From: Mesorhizobium sp. M2D.F.Ca.ET.226.01.1.1
GTDB lineage: Bacteria; Pseudomonadota; Alphaproteobacteria; Rhizobiales; Rhizobiaceae
DNA length: 64,000 nucleotides
Direction: 5' to 3'
Assembly (NCBI RefSeq): GCF_004022705.2
Contig: NZ_RZOY02000013.1
Location: 45,021-109,020, forward strand
Both the position numbers and the translations under genes were made by a program. Every line of letters starts with the position of its first letter. Position 1 is the stretch's first letter. Below, piece by piece: positions 18,318-27,567 of this stretch. A model generated the notes under the pieces. The model was not told the origin of the DNA. It made no database searches and saw nothing but the letters and a program-made list of their open reading frames with translations.

Positions 18318-18360
18318 GCGGTTTTCCGTCCGGAATTGCGTCAAAACCAGAAGATAGAGG
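18291..18360. repeat. Partial RIME1-like element overlapping a gene end
   Basis: About 70 bp nearly identical to the left half of the element at 2645-2752, with the same CAATTCC/GGAATTG and GGAAAA/TTTTCC pairings. The second palindrome is missing. It supplies the stop codon of the upstream deacetylase-like gene. Confidence 0.8.
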
Positions 18361-18368
18361 AAAATAGC

Positions 18369-19223
18369 TCAGCGCGCTTTGTGCGATAAGACTGGAAATT
18401 CAAGCGTCTGGCCATCCTGTGCGGCAAAAGCGCCGGCAAACCTTTCCTTGGCCAGTTTCTCGATCTCGTCCAATTCCTCGTCGGTGCGTGCCGGATCGTG
18501 GTGAATCAGCGCAAGCTCCCGCGCACCGGCCGCCTCGCAGAGCTTGACGCCCTGTTGCCATGTCGAGTGCCCGTTGCCGCGGTAGCGCTCCATTTCCTCC
18601 TCAGTGTAGGTGCAATCGTAAATGACGAGGTCGGCAGCTTGGATGAGGCCGAGCACCGCCTGATCGAGCTTGCCCGGCTCGTGTTCGGTGTCTGTGATCA
18701 CCGCCACGACGCGGCCGCCCCATTCGACCCGATAGCCTATACAGCCACCGGGATGGGTAAGACTGCCGGTTCGGATCACCACCCCTTCGCGCGGCGCAAG
18801 CACGTCTCCTGATACGAAGTCGCGGTAGTCGAGGTTTGCCTTGCAGACGTCCAGTCTCACCGGAAACCAAGGCGGCCGCATGAACTCATCGACGATCTGC
18901 CGGGTGGTCATGCGTCCTGCGAGATGCCCGGACCAGAGCCTGACTTTGAAGCTCCGATCGTAGATCGGCTTAAAGGCCGGCAGTCCGATGATGTGGTCGT
19001 AATGGCAGTGGGTGAAAAACAGGTCGAAATCGGTTACGCCCGACGCCCGAAGCGCTCGGCCGGCAGGCCGCAGGCCAGAGCCCGCGTCGAACAGAAGCGT
19101 ATGCTTACCGCATCGCATCTCAATGCAGATCGTGTTGCCGCCATAGCGGGAGAATTCTGGCCCCGATACCGAAATGCTGCCGCGCACCCCCCAAAACCTG
19201 ACCAGGAAAACGTCGTCCTCCAT
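18369..19223 (-). CDS. MBL-fold metallo-hydrolase
   Basis: A 284-aa metallo-beta-lactamase fold protein with the metal motif THCHYDH (HxHxDH) near residue 71, a downstream Asp in the ITDTEHEPG region and a C-terminal ALIHHDP His. The sequence begins VRFWGVRGSISV, the start typical of the RNase Z/PhnP-like branch, and in this branch phosphodiester or cyclic-nucleotide hydrolysis is known for some members. The start ATG follows AAGGAG. A cyclic-nucleotide-binding protein gene lies upstream on the same strand (75 bp), so a role in cyclic-nucleotide turnover is possible but is inference only. Confidence 0.88.
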   Translation of the reverse strand: MEDDVFLVRFWGVRGSISVSGPEFSRYGGNTICIEMRCGKHTLLFDAGSGLRPAGRALRASGVTDFDLFFTHCHYDHIIGLPAFKPIYDRSFKVRLWSGHLAGRMTTRQIVDEFMRPPWFPVRLDVCKANLDYRDFVSGDVLAPREGVVIRTGSLTHPGGCIGYRVEWGGRVVAVITDTEHEPGKLDQAVLGLIQAADLVIYDCTYTEEEMERYRGNGHSTWQQGVKLCEAAGARELALIHHDPARTDEELDEIEKLAKERFAGAFAAQDGQTLEFPVLSHKAR

Positions 19224-19298
19224 GCTGCTCCTTCGCGGTCCAGTCGCCCATGCTAGCCGGAGCCATCACGACGGCGAGAATTAAGTGCGCGTCACTGG

Positions 19299-19748
19299 TT
19301 ACTTGGCGCTCCGTGCGTCGATCAGATCCGCGGTCGTATGGCTTAGGCGATCGGCGAGGACCCGCACCATCTCGATGGTCATCTCCGGGAACTCCCTCAT
19401 AAGCCTTAGGAAATGATCCTTGCGAATTCTCAAGGCTTCCACCGGACTTGCGGCTCTGACGGTGGCCGTGCGGGAGCTGTTGCACAATATGGCGATCTCG
19501 CCAACGATCGAATTTGGCAGCAGTTCGGCAACTTTTATCGGTCCGCTGTCGGAATCGACCAGAATATCCGCCTTGCCTGAAAGGATGACATAGGCGGCGT
19601 CTCCCTCATCGCCCTGCCGGAAAAGGATCTGGCCGGCGCTGTAGCTTACGCGATCGGATGTGAACGCAAGCAGCTTGAGCTTTGCCGACTCTATGCCGGA
19701 GAACAAGGGAACGCGTTGCAGCATTCCAACCTCATCCTTGAGCAGCAT
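19299..19748 (-). CDS. Single-domain cyclic-nucleotide-binding protein
   Basis: A 149-aa protein consisting of one Crp-type cNMP-binding domain without a DNA-binding domain. The phosphate-binding cassette is well kept: GEIAIL followed by SSRTATVRA, with the Glu and Arg needed for cAMP/cGMP binding. The start at 19748 is preceded by GGGAGG at 9 bp; an in-frame GTG at 19772 would overlap that Shine-Dalgarno sequence and is rejected. It lies between an MBL hydrolase and a catalytically degenerate ABC exporter on the same strand and probably senses a nucleotide made by nearby cyclases. The partner is unknown. Confidence 0.9.
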   Translation of the reverse strand: MLLKDEVGMLQRVPLFSGIESAKLKLLAFTSDRVSYSAGQILFRQGDEGDAAYVILSGKADILVDSDSGPIKVAELLPNSIVGEIAILCNSSRTATVRAASPVEALRIRKDHFLRLMREFPEMTIEMVRVLADRLSHTTADLIDARSAK

Positions 19749-19938
19749 TGTCGCAAACCTCCCAAAATTCACGTCTGCCAGACTAGAACAACCGGCGCCC
19801 AGATGAAATCAATTCCGTTTCCGGGTGGCGATACGAACCACTTGAGGTGGCGAGCCCTACCAGCCGGAAAGCTCAATCCCCTTGACCTTGCAGCAAAGTT
19901 CCCACCGGCGGAATGATCCCATCTGAATGTCCAATGCT

Positions 19939-22653
19939 CTATGACACCAGTTCCTTGAAAATACCGCCCCCCGCCAAAAGCGTCTCGTGTGTTCCGTCTT
20001 CCACCAAACGACCCGAGTCCAAGACGACAACGCGATCGAACATCATCGCCATTGCCGGATTCGTCACGACCCACACAATTGCCGGCGAACGGCCGTCGCG
20101 TCTGGCTTCCTCGAGCACATTTTGCAGCACCTTCTCCTGTACGCGCTGGTCGAGCGCCGACAGCGGCCGGTTGAGAATGAGAAAATCGGGCCGCTTGAGC
20201 AGGGCTCGGGCAACATCGAGCTTCTGTCGTTGTCCACTGGTCAGCCGCCTCCCGCCGGCGCCGACGTTGAAGTCCAAACCGACATCCAGCAGTTCGCCAT
20301 AAAGCCCCAGTTCATCAAGAATGTCGTAGACGATGGAGCGTATGCGGTCCGGCGCGTCGGGATGGTTGCTGCCCAGACGCCCGAACAGGACATTGTCCAT
20401 GACTGTAGCCGCGGCAATGTATTTGGCAGGATCGTAGCGTTCGACCGCATTTTGCAGCTCGGGCGGCAAGTCTTCATAGAACCGGTTGCGTGCGGCAACG
20501 ATCTTGTTCATCAATTCGTCGCCCAGCAGGCCGAAGCGATGCCGGGGCTCGATATAGGCAAAGCTCAGGGTGACGATCATGGCGCGGTCGTTCTCCGAGA
20601 CCGTCTCGTAGGGACGGTTCTTGAGCCGCTGCAGCAAGGTTTCGTAGGCTGGTATCTCCTCGGCGCTCATGAAGGCGAGTTGCTGGAAGAACTGGTGATC
20701 GGGCGGCAGGTCGGCAAACAGCTCGATCGCCTGTTCGGCGATCTCCAAGCCCATTTCGTAGAGCGTGCGATCGAGGCCGGCTTGCCTCAGCACGGAAGCA
20801 AAATAGGGATTTGCCGCCAGAGCCCTGTCGGCCAGCTCCGGGCCGGCGGCAGCGCCGAAGAGCAGGTTCTGGCCGATCGTTGCTTCCTTATTGTAGGCGC
20901 CCGGTTCGAAAGGAACCACCAGTCCACTCAATCCTTCGTGTTCCAGCCGGGTTCGCAGCGCCGCACGCAGTTCAACGATCCGCCCGGCAAGCTCCGTGTG
21001 ACGCGTGAGGTCGGCCGAAGAACGCAAGCCTAGATCCAGAATGTCGCGCGAAAGAAGAACCGCGTCGAGCACCTGGCGCACGGCTTCAAAGAGGTCATGC
21101 GGGCCGGTAGCGCCGACGGAAGCATAGTCGATCCAGTCGGCGTGGATATCAAGGTCCGGGTTGCCCGACCGGCGCGCCTCGTGGATGTCCCAGCGGTGCT
21201 GGTCCGCCGCGGCACCGTCATAAGTCACCGATGTCAGCGGCGCATGCTTCAACCCGTAGAGCAGATTGTCGCGGAGGCTTGCCTGGAACAGGAAAACATC
21301 CGACGAGGCGTAGGACATGCGCCGGCCGGTCACTGCTTCGGGGAGTTCAAGCAGGTCGTCGGCGCCCGAGGCGACCCTTCCGCTTTCGGGCCAGTTCAGC
21401 CGCGCGAAGGCCTCTGCAAGCGCCTCCGCTCCACCTGTTGAGGTGCTGACCAGCGCCACCGTCTCCCCGGGTTTGACCTGGAGGGAGATACGGTCGAGGA
21501 GCATTGCGCCGCCATCGTCTGCCATGGACAGACCGATCGCCGACAGGGGGTTGGTCATCGGACCGGGATTGTCGATCGTCAATGCCCCGATTCGCGGCGC
21601 AATGAGACCGTCGACGGTGAATTGTTCAACGACCTGCTGGTATTTGACCTGGACATCCTGCCGGTCCTGATCCCAGTCGATCAGTTCCTTCATCGGTCCG
21701 GGCAGATCCTTGTAGGCGCCGATCACGGCCACGAGCTGGCCGACGTCCAGCCGCCCCTGGATGACCAGATATCCGCCGACCATGTAGAACAGAAACGGCG
21801 TGATCTGCGCGAGAAAATTGTTGAGGAATTTCACCATGAATTTCCATTGGTAAAGATCGAAGCGGATCTTGAAGATGAGCCCGAGCCGGGCAGCTATGTC
21901 GGCGCGCTCGTAGTTTGATGTATCGTGGACGTGAACCGCGCCGATGCCGTCGACGATTTCGCCGACGCGGCCCGAAAGCGCGCGCGCCGTCAACTGCCGT
22001 TTGCGCCCGAGCACGATCAGCCGCCGCCGCATCCGCGGGATGAGCACGATCTGGACCAACACGATTACGGCCGCGATCATTCCGAGCCAGAAGTTCTGGA
22101 CCACGATGAACAGCATGGCCGTCACTGCCTGACCGCCGAGCAGCACCGGCTGCAGGAAAGCATCGCCGATGAAACCGCCCAGCGGCTCCACCTCGTCCTT
22201 CACCATGGTTGCCACCTCGGCGGATTTCACGCGCTTGAAATAACGCGGCGGAAACCGCAGCACACGATCGACCAGATCGAAGCGGATACGCCGCAGCATG
22301 CGTTCGCCGAGGCGGCCCTTGTAGGTGTTGATGTAGAATTTGAACAGACCGTTGATGATGACCAGCAGGAGGAACACAAGGCTCAGGGCAAACAGCGTCG
22401 TCGTGCGGTCGAGCTGAAAGCCAGGAAAGAACTGGACCTCTCCGATGAACGGCAGGTTATAGTGCAGCCTCATGAATGGGTGGGTCGCGCCCGGTTGCTC
22501 GAACCCCTTGCCTTGGATCGGGCCGTTGACGATCAGCTTCGGCAGGTCAAAGGACATGAAATACGGGATCATCGAAAGCAAGACGATAACCAATATCCAG
22601 AGCTGCTGCTTCTTGGTGTGCGTCCAGATATAGCGAGCTAGGCTGGGTTCCAT
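19939..22653 (-). CDS. ABC exporter-like protein with a degenerate ATPase domain
   Basis: 904 aa. Residues 1-330 are an ABC_membrane-type domain with membrane helices near 17-35, 85-105 and 160-205. The nucleotide-binding part from about 375 keeps the overall order but loses the chemistry: Walker A reads STSTGGAEA (no GKS/T), the Q-loop position reads SSDVF, Walker B reads FLILNRPLSALD (no Asp-Glu), and the H-loop reads VTNPA. Only the signature (LTSGQRQK) is near normal. About 270 extra residues lie between the Q-loop region and the signature. It probably cannot hydrolyse ATP as a homodimer. It diverges from the methyltransferase gene at 22813. Confidence 0.85.
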   Translation of the reverse strand: MEPSLARYIWTHTKKQQLWILVIVLLSMIPYFMSFDLPKLIVNGPIQGKGFEQPGATHPFMRLHYNLPFIGEVQFFPGFQLDRTTTLFALSLVFLLLVIINGLFKFYINTYKGRLGERMLRRIRFDLVDRVLRFPPRYFKRVKSAEVATMVKDEVEPLGGFIGDAFLQPVLLGGQAVTAMLFIVVQNFWLGMIAAVIVLVQIVLIPRMRRRLIVLGRKRQLTARALSGRVGEIVDGIGAVHVHDTSNYERADIAARLGLIFKIRFDLYQWKFMVKFLNNFLAQITPFLFYMVGGYLVIQGRLDVGQLVAVIGAYKDLPGPMKELIDWDQDRQDVQVKYQQVVEQFTVDGLIAPRIGALTIDNPGPMTNPLSAIGLSMADDGGAMLLDRISLQVKPGETVALVSTSTGGAEALAEAFARLNWPESGRVASGADDLLELPEAVTGRRMSYASSDVFLFQASLRDNLLYGLKHAPLTSVTYDGAAADQHRWDIHEARRSGNPDLDIHADWIDYASVGATGPHDLFEAVRQVLDAVLLSRDILDLGLRSSADLTRHTELAGRIVELRAALRTRLEHEGLSGLVVPFEPGAYNKEATIGQNLLFGAAAGPELADRALAANPYFASVLRQAGLDRTLYEMGLEIAEQAIELFADLPPDHQFFQQLAFMSAEEIPAYETLLQRLKNRPYETVSENDRAMIVTLSFAYIEPRHRFGLLGDELMNKIVAARNRFYEDLPPELQNAVERYDPAKYIAAATVMDNVLFGRLGSNHPDAPDRIRSIVYDILDELGLYGELLDVGLDFNVGAGGRRLTSGQRQKLDVARALLKRPDFLILNRPLSALDQRVQEKVLQNVLEEARRDGRSPAIVWVVTNPAMAMMFDRVVVLDSGRLVEDGTHETLLAGGGIFKELVS

Positions 22654-22812
22654 ATGCGACTGTGGACCTTCAGTTTAGGGAACAAAGTAGAAGCATCAGC
22701 TGGTGAACGGCGCATCGGCAATCATAGCCGGCGACACGTTCGAAGCCTGCGAAGCGGCTTGGCGGGGCAAGATTGCGTTGTGTCCCCCGAAATCCCGAAA
22801 TACAAGACGAAT

Positions 22813-23487
22813 ATGATGGATGTCACGCAACCACGCAATGCCGGCATGGACGGGCACGAGCAAGCCCTGGACCTCACGCGGGGAATTGCTGCCTATGTCG
22901 ACCACCCTCTCGTGGCAGGGCTGGCGCGCGTCATCGCCAAGCATCCGCAGGCCGATATCGCCAACGCGTTCAACCACAAGCAGGTCGCCTGCAAGATGTG
23001 GGCGCTTGACAGGCTGTTCGAAAGCTGCGGCGGCCGGTTCGGGCGCATATGGGTTTTGGGTGGATGGTACGGCATATTGCCCGCAATGCTTTTCAACGAC
23101 GCCCGCTTCGACATCGCGACGGTTGACAGCATCGACATCGATCCCGAAGTCGCGCCGGTTGCCCGGACCCTCAACCGGCAAGCCGGCGACCGGTTCCAGG
23201 CGCTGACGGCCGATATGTACGCACTCGACTATGCGGCCGGGCGGCCCGACCTGGTGATCAATACGAGCTGCGAACACATAGCCGATCTGCGCGCCTGGCT
23301 TGCCCTGCTCCCGCGGGGCACGAATGTACTGCTGCAATCGAATGACTATTTCAGCGAGCCGACGCACATCAACTGCGTGGCTTCACTAGCAGCCTTCGAA
23401 GCAATGGCGGCGCTACGCGAGGTGCGGTTCTCGGGTGAACTGCCGACAAAAAATTACACGCGCTTCATGCTGATTGGGACTGTTTAG
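22813..23487 (+). CDS. SAM-dependent methyltransferase-like protein
   Basis: About 224 aa from the ATG at 22813 (a second ATG follows directly at 22816); the frame is open upstream to 22654 but that part is arginine-rich and unlike protein. Class I-like landmarks are WVLGGWYGILPAM (glycine-rich loop) and DSIDIDPEVAPVA (acidic strand end), then VINTSCEHI and LQSNDYF. The pattern is that of small phage-like or glycan-associated methyltransferases. The substrate is unknown. It is transcribed away from the exporter-like gene and is followed by a palindromic intergenic element. Confidence 0.75.
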   Translation: MMDVTQPRNAGMDGHEQALDLTRGIAAYVDHPLVAGLARVIAKHPQADIANAFNHKQVACKMWALDRLFESCGGRFGRIWVLGGWYGILPAMLFNDARFDIATVDSIDIDPEVAPVARTLNRQAGDRFQALTADMYALDYAAGRPDLVINTSCEHIADLRAWLALLPRGTNVLLQSNDYFSEPTHINCVASLAAFEAMAALREVRFSGELPTKNYTRFMLIGTV

Positions 23488-23497
23488 CCATTTCGCC

Positions 23498-23588
23498 AAA
23501 ACCGCGTAGCGGTTTTAGGACAACGACATGCATCAAAACAAAGACTTAAAGCGCGTCGACTGAATCCGTTTCAGCGCGACGCGCTTTA
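23498..23588. repeat. Two inverted repeats in the intergenic gap (rhizobial palindromic element)
   Basis: The first hairpin at 23498-23516 pairs AAAACCGC with GCGGTTTT around GTA and could end transcription. The second, 23548-23588, pairs AAAGCGCGTCG with CGACGCGCTTT. The gap lies between convergent genes, so it may serve both as terminator and as a mobile palindromic repeat. Confidence 0.7.
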
Positions 23589-23607
23589 GGCCCCGCCGTC
23601 TGTTTGA

Positions 23608-24783
23608 TCATGCCCCTCTTCCGAGACCGGGCCTCATTTTTAGGGACCATGTTCGAAGCCGCTCGCGCAGGATTTGCGCCGAGTGACGCGCCCCTTCCAG
23701 ATCGAGACGATGCGCGGACGGCGCCGGTCCCGAAAGCGCCCGTGCGATCGCTTGCGCCAAGCGTTCAGGCGTCAGGTCCTTTTCCATCAGCACCGTTGCA
23801 AGACCGAGTTCTTCGAGCATCAGGGCGCGAACCGTTTGTTCGGTTTCCCCGCCGGCTGCAAATGGAACAAGCAGGGAGCGACAACCCGCGCGCAGGACAT
23901 CGCAGACCGTGTTGTAACCCGCCTGCGAGACCGACAGCCGGGCGCCGGTCAGCAAGCTGGCGAAATCCTCGCGGAAGCGGAAGACGGACAGGCCCGGCCT
24001 GGCATCGCGTGCGATCGCGTCAAACTCGTCTTTCGGCAGGTTTGGGCCGGTGATCAAACACCATTTCCAGCCATTGTTGGCATTCCGCGCCGCTGCGATG
24101 GTGGAACTGACAAGGCTCCTTCCGGCAGCCCCGCCGCCAACCGACACCAGAACGTCGAAGCGCTCGCTGGCCGCGGGCGGTGGCGGCGCGGCAACGAGCC
24201 CTGTGTAGCTGACCTCGGCCCTGATCGCCCCAGCCAGTGGAAAAGTCTTGTCGATGGTTGCGAAAGCCGGATCGCCGTGGACCATCACAAGGTCGAAATG
24301 CCTGTTGATGAGATCGACCGTTTCCTCATTTCGGCCCGGCTTGACGCGCTCCTGAAGGATATCGCGGACGGACGTCGCCAGCAGCGGTTTGGGCGAGGTC
24401 GCGTTGATGGCCTCGATCAGCGGCAAAAGTTCGAAACGCATCTGCCGGCGCCCAAATGGAAACGCCTCGATAATGACGATATCAGGCCTGCAATCCCGGT
24501 ATGCCTGCAGCAGCGTCTCTGAACGCCGTTTCTTGAAATCATCGTCGATGGGCTTGCCCTGCAGGTCGACAAGTCCGGAAAATCCTTCGTCACCTGAGGT
24601 GACAGGTGGCAGGGGCACAGATTTCACCCCCAATCCCGGAAACCCCGCGATCGGCGCGCCGCCGGTCACGACGGTTACGTCAAACCCGTCATCGACCAGA
24701 GCCGCTGCGATACGGCTGGCGCGCGCAAGATGGCCAATGCCGAGCAGGTGCTGGACATACAAGAAGACTCTCAGCCGCTTCAT
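23608..24783 (-). CDS. MurG-like glycosyltransferase (COG4671 type), copy 1
   Basis: 391 aa from the ATG at 24783 (MKRLRVFLYVQ), which overlaps the stop of the upstream GT4 gene by 4 bp. The N-terminal GT-B motif LGIGHLARASRIAAAL and the C-terminal SQAGYNTVCDVL/FAAGGETEQTVRA segments match MurG-like transferases that use UDP-sugars. It is related to the protein at 26026-27240 (shared GIGHL/GLGHL loop, GGAPIAGF/SGAPIAGAF). Last gene of a three-gene glycosyltransferase operon. The product is probably a surface oligosaccharide or a glycolipid. Confidence 0.85.
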   Translation of the reverse strand: MKRLRVFLYVQHLLGIGHLARASRIAAALVDDGFDVTVVTGGAPIAGFPGLGVKSVPLPPVTSGDEGFSGLVDLQGKPIDDDFKKRRSETLLQAYRDCRPDIVIIEAFPFGRRQMRFELLPLIEAINATSPKPLLATSVRDILQERVKPGRNEETVDLINRHFDLVMVHGDPAFATIDKTFPLAGAIRAEVSYTGLVAAPPPPAASERFDVLVSVGGGAAGRSLVSSTIAAARNANNGWKWCLITGPNLPKDEFDAIARDARPGLSVFRFREDFASLLTGARLSVSQAGYNTVCDVLRAGCRSLLVPFAAGGETEQTVRALMLEELGLATVLMEKDLTPERLAQAIARALSGPAPSAHRLDLEGARHSAQILRERLRTWSLKMRPGLGRGA

Positions 24784-26024
24784 TCGGCAGCCTGCCACTC
24801 CTGTTGGAACAGTTGCTTGAGCTGTCCAATGCTTGCCATATGATCGAAATTGCTTCGCACGCGCCGTTCCGCGGCGTCGCCGAGGCGAGCGCGCAGCACG
24901 GGATCACGGATCAGGCGCTCCAGCGCCTGTGCCAGGGCAATCGGGTTTTCCGTCGGAACCAGCAGCCCGGTTTCATCCGGCGATAAAAGCTCCGGCACGC
25001 CAGAAATATCGGTCGACACGCAGGCAAGCCGCTGGCTGGCCGCCTCCACCAGGACATTCGGCAGACCGTCCCGGTCGCCATTTGCGGTGATCCTGCAGGC
25101 CAGGGCGAATATGTCGGCGCTCCGGTAGTGCTCAAGCACCTCTTTCTGCGCAAGCGCGCCTTTCCAGGAGACGCGGCCATCCAGGCCGAGCTTTCGCGCC
25201 AGTGCCTTGAGCCGCTCCAGTTCCTCGCCGCCGCCGATATGCTCGAAACGCCACGCCAAATCGCCAGGCAAGAGGGCAAGGGCCTCCAGCAAGGTATCGT
25301 AACCCTTCTTTTCAACGGCGCGCCCGACACTCAGAACGACAACCGGTTCGTCCGGCGCCGAGCCGTTATGCTGCTTTCGCGTCTCGCCGAAACTGCCAAA
25401 GCGATCAAGATCGAGCCCATGATAGCTCAGATGCACGGACGACTTGCCGTTGGCGAGTTCTTTCAGACGGTCGAAGCCGGTTTTCGTGCAAGTTACCGTC
25501 CAACGCGCCGAGGAAAGCTTGCCGGCCAGATCCCAGTCTGCCGAAGTCCAGATGTCCTTGGCATGGGCCGAGCAACTCCAAGGCAGGCTACGAAGCAGGC
25601 TGGCATAGCGCGTCACCGATGCCGGCGTGTGCGCGAAATGTGCATGCAACCATCCCGCGTCCTCCGGCCATTCGGCCGCCAGCACCAGTGCCTGCCCGAA
25701 GCGGCGCACGCGATTGCGCGTAAAGTCGCGGGGGATATCGGTGGCCAGCGATCCGAGCGCGCGCCAGAAGCCCGGACGCGGCAGACAAGCAAACAGTGAG
25801 CGAACCACGCGCAGCGGCTCTTCATGCAAATATTCCGGCAGATAATGGACGGGCGCTTTGATCTCGTCATGCACGGGGTGGCGTTTTGCGTCGGTCGGCC
25901 GCCTGAGCGCGACGAGTACCAGGTCGAACCCCGCACGCTCCAGACCAAGCAGTTCCTGCGCGATGAAGGTTTCCGACAGCCGCGGATAGCCCTTCAGAAC
26001 CACGACGATCTTGCGACGTTGCAA
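24780..26024 (-). CDS. Glycosyltransferase family 4
   Basis: 414 aa. A GT-B enzyme with the N-terminal YPRLSETFIAQELLGL segment common in exopolysaccharide transferases, a VGRAVEKKGYDTLLEAL loop starting the C-terminal domain, and a donor-binding motif near GLPNVLVEAASQRLACVSTDISG (E-x7-E pattern, cited in parts). The start appears to be a TTG at 26022-26024, one base after the preceding TGA; no ATG fits. Middle gene of the operon between two MurG-like transferases, so it likely adds one sugar of the same glycan. Confidence 0.88.
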   Translation of the reverse strand: MQRRKIVVVLKGYPRLSETFIAQELLGLERAGFDLVLVALRRPTDAKRHPVHDEIKAPVHYLPEYLHEEPLRVVRSLFACLPRPGFWRALGSLATDIPRDFTRNRVRRFGQALVLAAEWPEDAGWLHAHFAHTPASVTRYASLLRSLPWSCSAHAKDIWTSADWDLAGKLSSARWTVTCTKTGFDRLKELANGKSSVHLSYHGLDLDRFGSFGETRKQHNGSAPDEPVVVLSVGRAVEKKGYDTLLEALALLPGDLAWRFEHIGGGEELERLKALARKLGLDGRVSWKGALAQKEVLEHYRSADIFALACRITANGDRDGLPNVLVEAASQRLACVSTDISGVPELLSPDETGLLVPTENPIALAQALERLIRDPVLRARLGDAAERRVRSNFDHMASIGQLKQLFQQEWQAAE

Positions 26025-26025
26025 C

Positions 26026-27240
26026 TCAGTTCAGTCCTTCGATGACCGAAAGGTGATGGCCAGCCCGCCGGTCGAGCAGTTCCGCGACGATTTCGGAAAT
26101 ATGGGGCAGTCCTTCCAGCCTCAGATGCGCATTGCTCTGGGATGGGCGGGGCCGGTCCGGCAGCGCCACCAGTGCATCGGCAAACCGCTGGGAATCCTTG
26201 GCTTCGTCCGGCAAAAGCATCTCGATGAGGCCGAGTTCGGCTGCGCGCCGAGCGCGGATCAGTTGTTCCTCCCGAGGCTCGGTGCGCGGCACGATCAGCG
26301 CCGGCTTGTCGAAAGACAGTATCTCGCAATAGGTGTTGTAACCGCCCATCGCCACTACCGCCTTGGCCCCGGCAATCAGGTCTTCCATGCGGTTGTCGAA
26401 CTCGATGATCTTGATGTAGGGGATCTTGGCCCCCTTCTTGAGCAGCTTGTTGCGCTTGCGCGCCGGCATGTAGGGCCCAAGCACGATCAGGGCCCTATGC
26501 TGCAATTGCGGGTTCTGCTGATAGGCATCGATGACGTCGTGGATCAGTTCCGCGCCGTCACCGCCGCCCCCGGTGGTAACAAGGATATACTCGCCCTCGG
26601 GCCGGTGGCCGGGCAACTCGATCCGCTGCAGGCGCCGTTGCAGGAAACCGACGAACCTCATCTTTGCCCTGACAGCCGGCGGCACATCCAAGCCGGTCAA
26701 CGGATCGTAGAAATCCGGCGGGCCATAGGCCCAGACCTTGTCGTAGAACAGGCCTATCTTGCGCATCACATCCCTGCGTGCCCACTCTGCTTCGAGCAGA
26801 TGCGGCGCATCCATCACCTCGCGCAGGCCAAGCACGAGCGTGGTACCCCGCGTCTTGAGGTAGGACAGCGTGTCCTCGATCTCACCGCGCAGGCCGAGCG
26901 GTTCCTTGTCGACGATGAAGATATCCGGCCGGAAGGTCTCGGCGGTGTGGCGGATGATGGACTGCCGCATCCTGAGGGTCTCATGCAGATCGATATCCTT
27001 TTCCAGCGAGGTGTACTCGCCGTTGCGCAACTTGATGACGCTGGGGATCTTCACGAAGTCGACACGGGCGCGATAGTCGAAGGCGCCGGCGATAGGCGCG
27101 CCTGAAATGATCAGCACCTGAAGTCCGCGGAAATCCTCGACCAGCGAATGCGCGATCGTCCTGCAGCGCTGCAGGTGGCCGAGCCCGAACGTGTCGTGGC
27201 TGTACATGAGAATTCGAGCGTCTTGTGCGTGCTGGGTCAT
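26026..27240 (-). CDS. MurG-like glycosyltransferase (COG4671 type), copy 2
   Basis: About 404 aa from the ATG at 27240 (MTQHAQDARIL); an upstream ATG at 27345 is possible but the added residues look non-coding. Motifs: HDTFGLGHLQRCRTIA near the N-terminus, VTTGGGGDGAEL in the inter-domain region, and VAMGGYNTYCEILSF plus a PALIVPR segment for donor binding. First gene of the three-gene glycosyltransferase operon. It is a paralogue of the gene at 23608. Substrates unknown. Confidence 0.86.
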   Translation of the reverse strand: MTQHAQDARILMYSHDTFGLGHLQRCRTIAHSLVEDFRGLQVLIISGAPIAGAFDYRARVDFVKIPSVIKLRNGEYTSLEKDIDLHETLRMRQSIIRHTAETFRPDIFIVDKEPLGLRGEIEDTLSYLKTRGTTLVLGLREVMDAPHLLEAEWARRDVMRKIGLFYDKVWAYGPPDFYDPLTGLDVPPAVRAKMRFVGFLQRRLQRIELPGHRPEGEYILVTTGGGGDGAELIHDVIDAYQQNPQLQHRALIVLGPYMPARKRNKLLKKGAKIPYIKIIEFDNRMEDLIAGAKAVVAMGGYNTYCEILSFDKPALIVPRTEPREEQLIRARRAAELGLIEMLLPDEAKDSQRFADALVALPDRPRPSQSNAHLRLEGLPHISEIVAELLDRRAGHHLSVIEGLN

Positions 27241-27567
27241 TGTTGAACGTCTTTTCGAATTCTCACCTTGAGGAGCCTGGGCGGTTGGGCAAGCCATCCT
27301 GAGGCCTAACCGACCTGTTGTGAAACATGAGGGCGCAATTTTCAATTCGTATTACCAAGAGGCCGCAGATCGCCCCTCTCCGTCCGCGAATTCATCGTCT
27401 CCCATGCAACCGGCGCGATGCGAAAGGCCAGACAGCGCTGTTCACTCTGGTTCCGCATTTCGTGGTGTAGGGGACGGCAACAAGAATCCGATGCCCTTCA
27501 TGAAGCTACATTCGCACGAAGCGCTAGGTCCTGTCTTCCCCGACCTGAACATCTCAGCGCGTGCTCG
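27241..27567. other. Intergenic gap, probable promoter of the glycosyltransferase operon
   Basis: 327 bases between the first glycosyltransferase gene and the stop of the formylglycine-generating enzyme gene. No credible gene is seen. Its base composition is less GC-rich near 27320-27360. It presumably carries the operon promoter; I see no clear sigma-70 boxes. Confidence 0.5.
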
